64,000 nucleotides of DNA from Carposina sasakii (lineage: Eukaryota > Arthropoda > Insecta > Lepidoptera > Carposinidae): positions 4,216,001-4,280,000 of the forward strand of contig CP053167.1 in NCBI GenBank assembly GCA_014607495.2, written 5' to 3'. The translations under genes were made by a program, and so were the position numbers. The notes beneath the pieces are model-generated. The model saw only the letters and a list, made by a program, of their open reading frames with translations, was not told the origin of the DNA and made no database searches. Shown one piece after another: positions 32,919 through 43,122 of the stretch. Positions within the stretch are counted from its first letter, which is position 1. Every line of letters starts with the position of its first letter.

Positions 32919-34897
32919 ACGGAACCGCACAAGATGATGTAATTCAATACACCTCAGCAACAGAGTCCCAAGAGAAACTGGAAAATACTCCGGTAGAAGT
33001 TAATATAACCCCGGAAGCTCAAAACGAGACACCTGACCTCGACCCGGAGCTTTTATTAGCGTTGGATGATACAACGGACGAGCAACCGATGTTTGGTGAA
33101 AAAATTCACCACACTCTGGCACAACGCTGGTTGCCTATATTAGCGAAGGGACTAAATAAAGACCCAAAGGAAAAATTGCTTAAAAAATACCAGGTACCTG
33201 AAAATTGTCAATTACTAAAAGCACCGACATTAAACGCCGAAATAAAAGCTGCTGTATCTGATATCACTAAAAATCGCGATAAAAATATTCAGTTAAAGCA
33301 AGACCAATTAGGGCTTGGAATAACAGCAATTAATAAAGCCATTACATTACTCCTCCTTGGAGATGACAAGATAAAAGCAATAGAGGTACTGTCGGATAGC
33401 TGCAGGATCTTGACTGACGTACATTACATAGAAACAGAGCTCAGAACAAAACTTATAACACCTTGCCTCGATAAATCCTTTACGCCATTAATCAAAGATC
33501 ATGAACGAGACAGCACGCTCTTTGGTGATAAACTATCGGAGACCATAAAAGCCTCAAAGGCTATTTCCAGACAAGGTCTACAAATTAAGAAACCGACACA
33601 TAAGACAGCACCTGCACATACAAATGGCCCATCCACTTCAAGATCTCGCCTTCCGGGAAACGAGATTCGCCCCCTTCGTTACACATCAGGGAACAGGGGG
33701 GGGGCGCGGAGGCTTTCCACGAACAACGACATCATACAGACGCGGAGCCACATCGACGACGACACTGACACGATCTCGTGCCTACTCGAACCAGAGCAGT
33801 CAGCAGCGAGCCTACACGCGACATTAGATAAACAGGTACATGCGGGTCGCCTGCAATATTTTTATGATAACTGGATGAAAATCACTAATAATAAATTAGT
33901 TCTTTCCTGGATAAAAAATGGCTACAAAATACCTTTTTCGAAAAAAGTTTACCAAAATAGTGTACCCTATAGTAATAATTTTACCACAGCAGAAATGCGT
34001 GATATGTCTAAGGCAATTAACAATTTATTAGACTTAGGCGCAATATACAAGTGTGAGCCACAGACAGATCAATTTATCTCTAAAATATTTTTAGCTCCTA
34101 AAGCCAACGGCGGCAAAAGATTTATATCTGTTATATACCTAGACGATCTTTTATGCATCGGCCACACACATTCTGAATGTTTATATAATGTAACGGAAAC
34201 AGTGGCACTACTTGAAAGCTTAGGATTTGTTATAAATTATGAAAAAAGTTCGTTACGACCTTTACAACAGACAAAGTTTCTGGGCTTTATTTATAACACT
34301 CTTGACATGACATTATCATTACCTATGGATAAAAGATTATATATACTAAAAATAGTTAAGAAATTTCAATCCTTACCATTATGCACTATAAAAGATCTTG
34401 CTTGTCTCATTGGTACCCTTACTGCAGCATGCCCAGCAGTTAAATACGGCTGGGTTTACACTAAACGTCTCGAGCAAATTAAATACTTAGCATTACAAAT
34501 ATATAAAACATACGAAGCTAAATTTCGTCCTTCATCTATAATATTGCCTGACCTAGAATGGTGGTCAAAAAATATTTTATCGACATCAACCCCATTAAAA
34601 TCGAGTAGTTTTGAACTAGAGATCTTTACAGATGCATCCAGGTCTGGCTGGGGTGCATTTTGTAAAAATCAAAGAATAAATGGGAAATGGAAAGCTAGTG
34701 AAATAAATTTTCATATTAATTTTCTAGAGTTACTTGCAGTATTTTTTGGACTTAAATGCTTTGCACGTAATATCCGAAACTGTTCTATTTTATTACGTAT
34801 TGACAACACTACGGCGTTGAGTTACGTTAATCGCAAGGGTGGCATAAAGTATCCTCATCTAAATGATTTAGCGCGAGAAATTTGGCAATGGTGCTAG
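32897..34897 (+). pseudogene. DIRS gag-RT-RNase H frame, RT internally deleted, ends at a premature amber
   Basis: A 666-codon open frame; the first codon is TTG, and the frame is open only from 32876, so the true start is uncertain. Codons 1 to about 250 are gag-like (HTLAQRWLPILAKGL, LLKKYQVPENCQLL, IKAAVSDITKNRDK). The RT segment starts near codon 310 (FTTAEMRDMSKAINNLLDLG, LAPKANGGKRFI) and jumps directly to SVIYLDDLL with YLDD at codons 414-417. Intact DIRS RTs have roughly 90-110 residues between these motifs, including the first catalytic Asp, so this RT should be inactive. RNase H follows (FTDASRSGWGAF, FLELLAV, IDNTTALSYVNRKGG). The frame ends at TAG 34895-34897; reading resumes in the same frame with the last RNase H motif (NREADEESR). 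A G9 run at 33696-33704 may be what fuses gag with RT. Confidence 0.85.
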
Positions 34898-36304
34898 AAG
34901 CGAAATATATGGTTATCTGCTTCTTATATTAAAAGTAAAGACAATAGAGAAGCTGATGAAGAGTCCCGAAAGGTTAATACGGACATTGAGTGGACATTAA
35001 CAGATGAAGTATTTAATATACTAGTAACGGATTTAGGTAAGCCAGATATCGATTTATTCGCTTCTCGCACTAATGCCAAATGCCAAAGATATGTGTCGTG
35101 GAAGGCAGATCCAGATGCAGTTGCTGTGGATGCCTTCACTATCTCGTGGAAGGGCGTATACTTTTACGCTTTTCCACCATTCCCACTCGTATTAAAGGTC
35201 TTGGAAAAAATTATATTGGACAAGGCTGAAGGCATTCTAATATTTCCATACTGGCCTTCCCAGCCGTGGTTCCCACTGTTACAAAGAATGGTTACATCCG
35301 ATATTAGTTTTATAAATCCTGGGTGCAGCCAAACTCTCAGGGACGCGTTCCTGAAACGAGGTGTCCCTATCGAATCATTGGACCTTATGATGGCTTCTTT
35401 GTCGAAAAATACTTTGCAACAATATGGTGTCTCCTACAAGTATTGGTGGCAGTACTGCACTGAGGCAAATATAGATCCATACACATGTTCCGTTCCAAGA
35501 ATGTTGACTTTTTTGACAAAACTGTTTAATAAAGGTGCGGCTTATGGCACCTTGAATAGTCATCGTTCGGCTCTAAGTTTGCTTTTCGGAGATGAGTCAG
35601 GATCTCATGACCAAATTAAAAGACTATTGAAAGGTATATATAAATTAAGGCCCAATATTCCAAAATACGCATCCACATGGGACCCTCATACAGTTTTGCA
35701 ATATATTACCTCATGGGGCCCTAATAAGGATTTAACTCTGCCAAAAATTTCTAAGAAACTCGTAATATTGCTGGCCTTATGTACTGCGCATAGAGCACAG
35801 ACACTTTCTCTCATTAAAGCTAATAATATCCATATCAGCCTGAACGGTATAAAAATTGTAATTTCAGACATTATAAAAACATCAGCAGCTGGGCGCGACC
35901 AGCCAATTCTGTTCTTGCCTTATTTTACAGAAAATATCAATATATGTCCTGCTACAGTTTTGCAAGATTATTTGTTAGTTACAAATGATTTAAGACCGAA
36001 CACAGTCGAAAATCTCATAATAACGTCTAGAAGACCATATAAGTCTGTTAGCACCCAAACCATTAGCCGATGGATTAAGGAGATCCTGGCGGAAGCCGGG
36101 GTGGATGTGACAGCATGGAGTTCTCATAGCACACGACACGCTGCCACATCTACAGCGCGAGCGCAGGGTGTCTCATTAGACGTTATTAGGAGAACTGCTG
36201 GCTGGTCGCAGGCCTCAGAAACATTTGGTAAATTCTATAACCGTCCAGTGACTGATGATGCTCACTTTGCAAGATCAGTCTTTCTGTCCAATCAATCATC
36301 ATAA
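34898..36304 (+). pseudogene. DIRS RNase H end, Dam-like methyltransferase and tyrosine recombinase
   Basis: This continues the upstream frame after the amber codon without any shift; 35093 (ATG) is just an internal Met. First comes the RNase H tail with DNREADEESR. Then a region resembling phage-type Dam N6-adenine methyltransferases: DIDLFASRTNAKCQRY, DPDAVAVDAFTISW, FPPF in the place of the N/DPPY motif, WPSQPWFPLL. Then a tyrosine recombinase with an N-terminal core-binding part (SKNTLQQYGVSYKYWW) and catalytic residues, counted from the Met at 35093: Arg234 (TAHRAQTL), His345 and Arg348 (HSTRHAATS), Trp371 (AGWSQ) and nucleophile Tyr382 (FGKFYNRP). The catalytic set is complete and the frame is open to TAA at 36302-36304. 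Translation would need readthrough, reinitiation or a separate mRNA. Confidence 0.88.
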
Positions 36305-36483
36305 ATTTAAAATAATTTATAAGCAGATTTATCACTTGTAAATTAATCTAATTTAAAAAGTTATATTTATGTTATAAATAAAAATTTGTAAAAATGTAGT
36401 GTTCTTTTTTCCCATAATTACAATAATAATTAGGTATACAACTCATTAACCAGGATGCTTGCAAAATTTTCACCTCTAAACAT
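36305..36483 (+). other. DIRS 3' non-coding segment with poly-A signal
   Basis: AT-rich stretch between the recombinase stop and the internal complementary region. It contains 'ttataaataaaaatttgtaa' (AATAAA), a plausible poly-A signal for the element's transcript. Confidence 0.5.
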
Positions 36484-36604
36484 CTACATGTGTTAAAAAT
36501 ATATCAAAGAATGAAACGTACGAAATGTAATTGGTGATTAAACGAACTTACCTGTAAGTGAAGTTCTATCACAATTATATGAGTACGTTTCATTCGAAGA
36601 TATA
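36484..36604 (+). repeat. DIRS internal complementary region (joined-ends copy)
   Basis: The first 47 bases (36484-36530) are the exact inverse complement of the left tip 32114-32160. The rest is the inverse complement of the right tip, roughly 36794-36867. They meet at 'gaaatgtaattggtgatta', which equals the circle junction with a single shared TTA/TAA. In the DIRS model this region templates completion of the ends and circularisation. Confidence 0.93.
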
Positions 36605-36660
36605 AGATAAAACCCCCCCTTCCCAGATCCCTTAAAACTAAGAAAATTTTGTGATGCTCT

Positions 36661-36867
36661 AAAGAATGAAGGAAATTATCGGTAGACTAGGAATAGTGTC
36701 GTAGGTTGTAGGGTAGTTCTGTTTTCGAATTACCCACTCTGAAATTGTGCGAAGTTGCCAGTACAATAAAAGTACTACATGTGTTAAAAATATATCTTCG
36801 AATGAAACGTACTCATATAATTGTGATAGAACTTCACTTACAGGTAAGTTCGTTTAATCACCAATTA
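36661..36867 (-). repeat. DIRS right terminal repeat with unique outer extension
   Basis: 36661-36812 is the inverse of the left repeat. The outer 55 bases (actcatataattgtgataga through ccaatta) are unique to the right end and recur only in the internal complementary region. Confidence 0.92.
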
Positions 36868-36995
36868 TATCGGTTATTACAATTTGTAATTTAATCTCAA
36901 AATCTAGATAACGGTCAACGGATTGTAAAAATAAAATAATAATAAAAATTGCACTATGTAATATGTCACATCTAGGCTAGCTAATAGCTAGATAT

Positions 36996-37096
36996 TCATC
37001 ATTATCAGCCTATTGCAGTCCACTACTGGACGCAGGCCTCCCCCAGGGCACGCCACAAGACTGCCATGAGGGGTATTTGCCCATAGTCACCACGCT
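36996..37096 (-). repeat. Family P LINE 3' end
   Basis: The inverse of 'agcgtggtgactatgggcaa', 'gcgtgccctgggggaggcct' and 'tggactgcaataggctgat'. It begins 130 bp outside the DIRS right end. Confidence 0.75.
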
Positions 37097-37465
37097 ATAT
37101 ATAAATAGCTAGATATAAAAGTGCATAATGTAGGTACGAGTATATGTACAAACTTTCCTCGTTTATTCAGTCCTGTCTGACCTCTATTCTTCTGCCAAAC
37201 TCTCTTTTCCAGCGAGGAGTAGTACCTACACTTATTTTATCGAGTTACCAATAACTTTGTAGATTTGAAGTTGAGACATGAGATCTCACTTATCTAACTC
37301 GTGCTACGCCTGCAACTATACGAACACGAAGTAAAATAAAACAAAGTTATGTTATGCAATTGAATATTTATTTTCATACAAAATAATACTAGGTTCTTTA
37401 TAAATAAATTGAGTATGAATTAAATACTTTATAAATAACTTAATCTAGAATTACATGGTAAATAG

Positions 37466-37611
37466 GGTCGATTCCGGCAGTCATAATTAAACCTGAACCT
37501 AATCTTAGTCAGGTCTATCTATCTCCGTTCTTAACACAAATGGCTGAGAGAGAAAAGGACAGGTAGGACTAATTTTATGTTTAGGTTTAACTGTGACTGC
37601 CGGAATCGACC
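37466..37611. mobile_element. Family G MITE
   Basis: GGTCGATTCCGGCAGTCA and its inverse TGACTGCCGGAATCGACC bound 146 bp, and the arms continue through 'taaacct' and 'cctaatcttagtcagg' motifs. A second copy lies at 44698-44841. No protein; target duplication unresolved. Confidence 0.8.
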
Positions 37612-37773
37612 ATAATATCGACAGTAACAAAGGATATTGCAAAATAACTTTATTAAAGCACAAATAATAAGTTTTTTTGACATAGATTGAACATCAGCGG
37701 TGGTATACTGACAAATATAAAGTTATATTCAAAAACCGAATTGTTTATCAGTATCTTACTTACTTCAGATTAA

Positions 37774-37966
37774 GGGTTTCCGGGAGGTGGGCAGCAGCGC
37801 CTCCCGTGTTGACAACATAGTCCAAAATACAAAGTGCGGTCACCAACCCGCCTGCCCAGCGTGGTGACTATGGGCAAATACCTCCCATGGCAGTCTTGTG
37901 GCGTGCCCTGGGGGAGGCCTACGTCCAGCAGTGGACTGCAATATGCTAATTATGATGATGATGATG
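37774..37966 (+). repeat. Family P LINE 3' end, long
   Basis: 'gggtttccgggaggtgggca', 'cccgcctgcccagcgtggtg', 'gggggaggcctacgtccagc' and a (TGATGA)n tail. Opposite in orientation to the 36996 copy, with a family G MITE between them. Confidence 0.75.
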
Positions 37967-38154
37967 ACTTACTTAATAAGTTAAAAACGTCAGTCAAGCT
38001 ATAGTATTTTTGACGTATTTTACTATGAAGTAAACTTGACTGATCAAAAAATTTACCCTTAGAATTTAACTCATATTTATCCGTGTATAATTCGCTACGT
38101 GCCTGGTACTGACTTAAAAAATATGCCATCAGACAATGTCTGTGGACAGACAAC

Positions 38155-38338
38155 GGCGGATTCAGGGGTGATCATAATTTGATAACTTTGGGAACTTAGC
38201 GACAGCCAAGCGACAGTTAAAACTTAGCGACATGTAAAATTGAACCTAAATTAAACCTAAGTTGGTCTAATCTAAGGCCCCAGGGGGTGGTCATGACCCC
38301 CCGCCTAAACGCCCCATGTCCACCCCCTTGAATCCGCC
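38155..38338. mobile_element. Candidate MITE with GGCGGATTCA ends
   Basis: 'ggcggattcaggggtg' at the left and 'cacccccttgaatccgcc' at the right are imperfect inverse copies around a 150-bp interior that includes 'gggggtggtcatgacccccc', itself palindromic. Confidence 0.6.
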
Positions 38339-38845
38339 CATGGTGAGAAATAAGATAGTGTTGCTATTTTTTGGTATTAAATTATTTAATTTTATATTAG
38401 CTACTGCTAAATACGTCATCTACGTGGACTTTGGATTATAGCTGTTTATTTACGTTTAAAACGAATTATTTATTATATAAGTTAAGGATATTGCATCTTG
38501 TTATTTTTCATTAGTGCACCGAGTTTCGGGTGTAGTAGGTACTTACTAGTTATTTTCAGTAGGTATAATGATTTTTATTTCAGGAACGTAAAGTAAAGGT
38601 AAATTGCTTACAAGAGAGTGAAACTGTACAATTTTTAGCTAACTTCAGAGGTTAGCATTAATTTTAACGTACAATTTTATTTACAATCTAATTTATCGGT
38701 GATCAAAATCGTCCTTTTAATAAAATAAATATTTTTCTAATAAAGCCATCTACACACTATGTCACATAAACCACACGATAGTGCACTTAATAAGGGCATA
38801 AAACTGAAATAGGACACATGCCGGACAATTGCCATGTGGTGTCGG

Positions 38846-39050
38846 CAAACTAGAATAGCACCATACCGCATGTCTGCCCACGGCTTTCGTAAGAGGCGAT
38901 TGAGGGTTTCCGGGAGGTGGCCAGCCAACCAACCCGCCTGCCCAGCGTGGTGACTATGGGCAGAAACGCCATGGCAGTTGAAGGCTTGTTGCAAGCCCTG
39001 GGGGAGGCCTACGTCCAACAGTGGAGTGCAATAGGCTGATAACATGATGA
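38846..39050 (+). repeat. Family P LINE 3' end with extra 5' sequence
   Basis: It includes the upstream block 'agaatagcaccataccgcat' and 'cgtaagaggcgattgagggt' followed by the shared tail. A minus frame at 38737-39045 is only the shadow of this repeat. Confidence 0.7.
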
Positions 39051-40604
39051 AAAATTATTAGTGTGAAAATGGCCTTAATAAATCTGTTAAACAAAAGAGA
39101 TCAAAATAAAATTTTGTGAAACCTTAAAATATATCTAAAACCTTAACCATTAATTTTAAATTTAGACTTTTAAAAGGACTTACATTATTTCATACGTATT
39201 GTGATGTAGTGTAGTGGAACATTAAATTTATTTACATAGTTAAATCTAAAATATAAATATTAATTATTTTAATATATACATAAGCTTGTCAAACAGTCTT
39301 TTCGAAACTAAAGTTCTATCTATGTGAAAATTAATATTTTCGCTAACATGATCTATAAAGCTTTAGAAAAGAAAAAAAAATAGCCAACAATTGTACGATC
39401 AAATACGAGTAATATGTTACTTAGAACATTTGTGAGGTGCAATCGTTAAATAAATACTACTCGTACACCAACAGAAATTTTGTACATGACCTATGTAAAT
39501 AATACATAAAGTAATCATAATAAATTACATAACTTAATAACCGGCAATGAAGTGGGACTTTTTTAATTTAAAAAAATGGATACCTATCTCCATTTCTTTG
39601 CTATTAAATTTAGCCTAAACTTAATTCATGAGCAAGACGCTTAAAATTTAAAAGTTGTAATTAAATAGTCTAAACTTATGGTAACTATTTCAGGTTTGTT
39701 ATGTCAAATGGCATTTATTTAGCTCAAATACCTCATTTAGGCCTTATACAAACAATGGAATAATAATCTAATCATTCCTATCTTTTATAAGCGTATTAAT
39801 AAGCTATCAATAAGGCTTTGGGCAGACTGAATTTAGCTTTTTAATATGTTATCTTTTTTGATAGCAGGCATGTCCAAAATCACAGTTTACAAGGTTTGCA
39901 TTGCATATTCAATTAGCCCTCAGTTTAAAAGATGTTAGAGATCGAAAATCAGAATTCTTGAAAGAACGAAACTAGCCAAAGAACATACTCTAATTAGAGT
40001 ACTTATAGATATCTGATTTTTTCAAGCTAGATATTTTATCACACAATAACTCTCTATTAAACCGAATTTCAGATAATTATTAGATACGAGTAATTATAAT
40101 TCAGAATGCATGCCATGTGCAACCGCTGTAACTCTAGACTGTTGGGAATTGCTACTAGATCTCCTAGTGTAAGGTCATATAATCTACATCTTGTGCTACT
40201 TTCCGTGTTTTTACAAAAATCTTTAAGCATTAATATTTAAAAGCAATCGTAATATTTAAAACACCCTGTTTGTGTTTTTCCATTTGGTGTATGGCACTAC
40301 GAGTAATTAAAAAAAAAACAGTTTTACCAAAGACTTCAAATATTGATTTAGCCAAACATTGTCTAATAATTTTAAAAGATACCTACTGCATAAATTTTGA
40401 AATCAACGTAAAATGTACCTAATTTTAAACTATTACTATCTTAAGACGTTGTTTTGTAATAAGTTTTTATTTATGACTGACAATGCAATCCGATTAAAAT
40501 CTAGTTCGCGACTACTATTTTTAAGTGTAGGTATAGCCAGAATTTAGTTCTCTGCCAACAGTCATTTTTCTTCACTTACATAATTTTTCACATTTAAAAA
40601 TAAT
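39051..40604. other. AT-rich, mostly repeat-free; possible 3' UTR or downstream flank of the CDI gene
   Basis: The longest tract in the window without recurrent repeats. It lies downstream of the minus-strand CDI exon and could include alternative poly-A sites. No coding signal. Confidence 0.4.
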
Positions 40605-40610
40605 TTTATT
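40605..40610 (-). terminator. Candidate poly-A signal (AATAAA) for the CDI gene
   Basis: AATAAA on the minus strand, about 40 bases after the stop codon at 40650-40652. Confidence 0.4.
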
Positions 40611-40649
40611 GATTAAGTTGAATATAAATACTAGTCTTTAAATTATTGA

Positions 40650-41113
40650 TTAATCAAAGCTAATTTTTCTTTTAATACCACTATCCACAAGATCATCTGA
40701 ATCCCTACTTCTCTTCCTTACAGCAGGTAACGAACCTTCATCTCTATTACCTTTTGGAGTCTTTTCATTCTCTTCCTTCATATTATTTTCTTCTACATCT
40801 TCAATTATATCTGTATTAACTACTATTTCATCATTTTCTGTATCACTATCATGAGTAGAATCCGGCATTTTTCCTATCCACATATCTGTATCGGGATCTT
40901 TGTACCATTGTACCGGGCCTTTAATAGGTTTGTCGTTTTTGAAGTCGAAATTATACTTGAGCTGTTTCTCCATTATATCAGCTGCGATGGATTCTTGGAG
41001 AATGTTGGCGAAGTTGTCGTTTCTGGCTGAGCTGTCCTCGTCATCGGGAAAGAGTCGTCTCCTGACCCGACTGGTTGGTGATATTCTGCGCATCTTTGGT
41101 TTTCTGAGGTAGT
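40650..41113 (-). CDS. CDK inhibitor, Cip/Kip (dacapo-like) family: terminal coding exon
   Basis: The frame encodes 147 residues from Met 41093 to TAA 40650. It has the two hallmarks of a CDI domain: a cyclin-binding RxL site (RRRLFPDDED, residues 11-20) and, about 30 residues on, the CDK-contacting YNFDFKNDKPIKGPVQWYK (residues 47-65). Proteins of this family (p27Kip1, Drosophila Dacapo) bind nuclear cyclin/CDK2 complexes and stop the cycle before S phase. The remainder is acidic, then basic (VRKRSRDSDD ... IKRKISFD), consistent with a nuclear localisation signal. The frame is open upstream of Met as YLRKPK to 41113, where a pyrimidine-rich acceptor (ttctattctttccag) precedes it. This is therefore a 3' exon and the first residues lie in an unidentified upstream exon. 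Only the family-level call is firm. Confidence 0.75.
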
Positions 41114-41744
41114 CTGGAAAGAATAGAAACAGGCCGTTAATATACAGGTAGTAGTACAGTCACTGAGTAGACAGTGGAAAACATTGACCTAATCATGGTC
41201 TAAGGGAGAAAGGCCTGGCAGTTCATAGATTGACACAACTTGACGTCATAGGTATCATTTAGTACAAATATAGAAACACCCGGCCCCCTGATTACGTAAA
41301 AGCATTAGCAAAGACGAAGCAAAGCGACAGCGAAAATTGTACAATATTCGCCTTGAAATGTCAAAGTTCCTTTGAAATTCATTTTACGTAATACGAATTT
41401 GACAAGCAATCAACGATTTTTGTAAAATTTTCGCTATCGCTTTGCTTTTGCTAGTTAGGTAATAAGGGGGCCGAATGAAACATCAGAATGATGTAAAGTT
41501 GCGACAGCGACATCTTCATGTATAAAGGGTCATTATACCAGGGACCAAAGAAAAATAAATTAATAGGTCATTTTAAAAATACACAATCGGAATGGTTTGG
41601 AGCTTCGTGGGTTCACTAACACCAGAAGTAATTAATAACCTCAGTTTATTTAACAAATCAGACAAACGAAACAAACATTAATATTCCGTTCGCTAAAGTT
41701 GGTCAAAATCAATCAACCGAAACGTAAACATTCACAAATCGTAT
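41114..41744 (-). other. Putative intron of the CDI gene, containing a family F MITE
   Basis: Inferred from the acceptor at 41114-41115. No upstream exon or donor was identified with confidence; several in-frame starts exist, none convincing. Confidence 0.35.
41281..41473. mobile_element. Family F MITE, best-preserved copy
   Basis: CGGCCCCCTGATTACGTAA at one end and TTAGGTAATAAGGGGGCCG at the other; the arms continue for about 70 bp ('aagcaaagcgacagcgaaaa' against the inverse of 'ttttcgctatcgctttgctt'). Nearly identical to 3067-3257 in the centre. Confidence 0.85.
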
Positions 41745-41965
41745 TTCATATCGATTACTAATTACAAGCGGATACTATCGATACCGGGAATCGATTAACC
41801 AGCATCGGATGTTTGATAAACATTTGGGTCTGTGTTCGCGTGTGGTATGTGGTAAAATGACCGATGTCGTTGACAGACGAAACCAGGGAACATAAACATA
41901 CTGCAAAAAATACACAGCGCAGAATGGAAGCAACGAATGAGGTGCATGACAGACATATCGATTGT
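41745..41965 (-). promoter_or_regulatory. ATCGAT cluster with one TATCGATA (candidate promoter of the CDI gene)
   Basis: Four ATCGAT sites occur: catATCGATt (~41748), TATCGATA (41776-41783), aATCGATt (~41790) and atATCGATtg (~41957). TATCGATA is the DRE core used at proliferation-gene promoters in insects. Its place 0.7 kb upstream of the CDI exon fits a promoter, but no transcription start is demonstrated. Confidence 0.4.
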
Positions 41966-41989
41966 CTGGAGTGAATTATTTGCATTCTC

Positions 41990-43008
41990 ATGTCGGAGTA
42001 TGATAGACGGCCATTTGTTATGATTAGGCTGTTTATAAAATACTTTGGTTTGTTTTAAGAAGGACGATAACGTTATTGTTAAAGCGATGTCTTATGACAG
42101 TTATGACCTTAACACAGTTGGCAATTTCAATGACTCAATGGATTCTTATTCCCTGCAAAGCTACATAACATCACGCTGTTTTTAATAACTTAAAGACACT
42201 GTGGTGGTTACACCGTAAATCTTCCAGGATAGGTATAGAATATACTTACATAATCTGATATCCTGCCTGATTGATTAGCCATAAGACAAGCTACAACCTT
42301 TTGAAAAAGTTAAACCTACGTTAAACTGTAATTTTATTCCTTTTAACAAATCTTTTCGTTAAGTCCTATTTTTAAATATAACCACCTAAAAAGCTTTATG
42401 GTCTATAGGTAGAAAGGATTAATTAAAATCGCTCCATATTTATTATTACCTAAAATTTTAATAATTATTGTAAAGCGGTGTATTTACTCGTAATCATTGA
42501 AGTCAGCATATTTTAAAACTTACAATTATTTTATAATAAATCGGGAAGAGTAGCGCAAAACAGCAGGTTTTCTTAAAAGCCACATAGGTAAGTAGGTAAT
42601 ATAAGTTGTGCATTTCAGAACATGCATGTGTAACGTAATGTCATTAAGGGAGATAACAATGATGAATGACATGAAGCAACATCCATACTACAACTGACCT
42701 AATTCGATAATTCTGCTCTGTGGGGCCATTTATTTTAGATACAACTAGAAAACAAGGAATTAGATAAGGTTCTAGACAAAACATTATAGTATATAAATAT
42801 ACACACATATGTTACAAAATGTATGTGTAATAATAACATATGTGTGTACACTGAAATAAATAAAATGATTATTACTTCCCGGGCATACTGTACAAGCTTA
42901 GATTATATACATAATCTAAGTGTACAAGTCAGTAGAGGGACAATAGGGTCTTGGTGTTTTGTAGGCGATGGGCTGACCACCCGCCACTACTACCCGAACT
43001 TATAGGTA
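41990..43008. other. No gene seen
   Basis: AT-rich. 42817-42848 has 'acatatg' and 'atgtgt' inverted runs. No recognised domain in any frame. Confidence 0.5.
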
Positions 43009-43122
43009 AATCTCAACTATACCTTCAAAATTGGTCAGAAGTGGCACCATGTGGTTCTATCGGCCCTTGGTGGTCTGCCTACCCCGTAAAGGATAAAGGC
43101 GTGATTATATATATGTATGTAT
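43009..43122 (+). repeat. Family Q LINE 3' end
   Basis: Same blocks as at 12005-12114 ('caaaattggtcagaagtggc', 'ggttctatcggcccttggt', 'aaggataaaggcgtgattat'). Confidence 0.65.

Larger units (their letters stand above)
32114..36867 (+). mobile_element. DIRS-type tyrosine-recombinase retrotransposon, structurally complete and coding-defective
   Basis: A 4.75-kb element with all structural hallmarks of the DIRS group: inverted terminal repeats (32123-32274 and 36661-36812, plus a right-end extension), and an internal complementary region at 36484-36604 that is the inverse complement of the two element tips joined head to tail. It carries gag-like, RT, RNase H, Dam-like methyltransferase and tyrosine recombinase regions. 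Known DIRS elements replicate through a circular intermediate that is integrated by the recombinase without target duplication. The ends here are TTACATTTCG on the left and TCACCAATTA on the right, so TTA may be the crossover triplet. Coding lesions are described under the reading frames. Confidence 0.93.

Noticed and set aside
33624..33827. Independent 67-codon gene within the DIRS element
   Set aside because: More likely the gag C-terminus in the alternative frame than a separate gene; reported as a finding instead.
35375..35871. Minus-strand frames over the recombinase
   Set aside because: Shadows of the tyrosine recombinase coding region.
32114..36867. LTR retrotransposon or retrovirus-like provirus
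   Set aside because: Terminal repeats are inverted and not direct, an internal complementary region is present, and the integrating enzyme is a tyrosine recombinase and not a DDE integrase; no protease or envelope.
38737..39045. 102-codon minus frame
   Set aside because: Covers a family P LINE 3' end on the opposite strand; not a gene.
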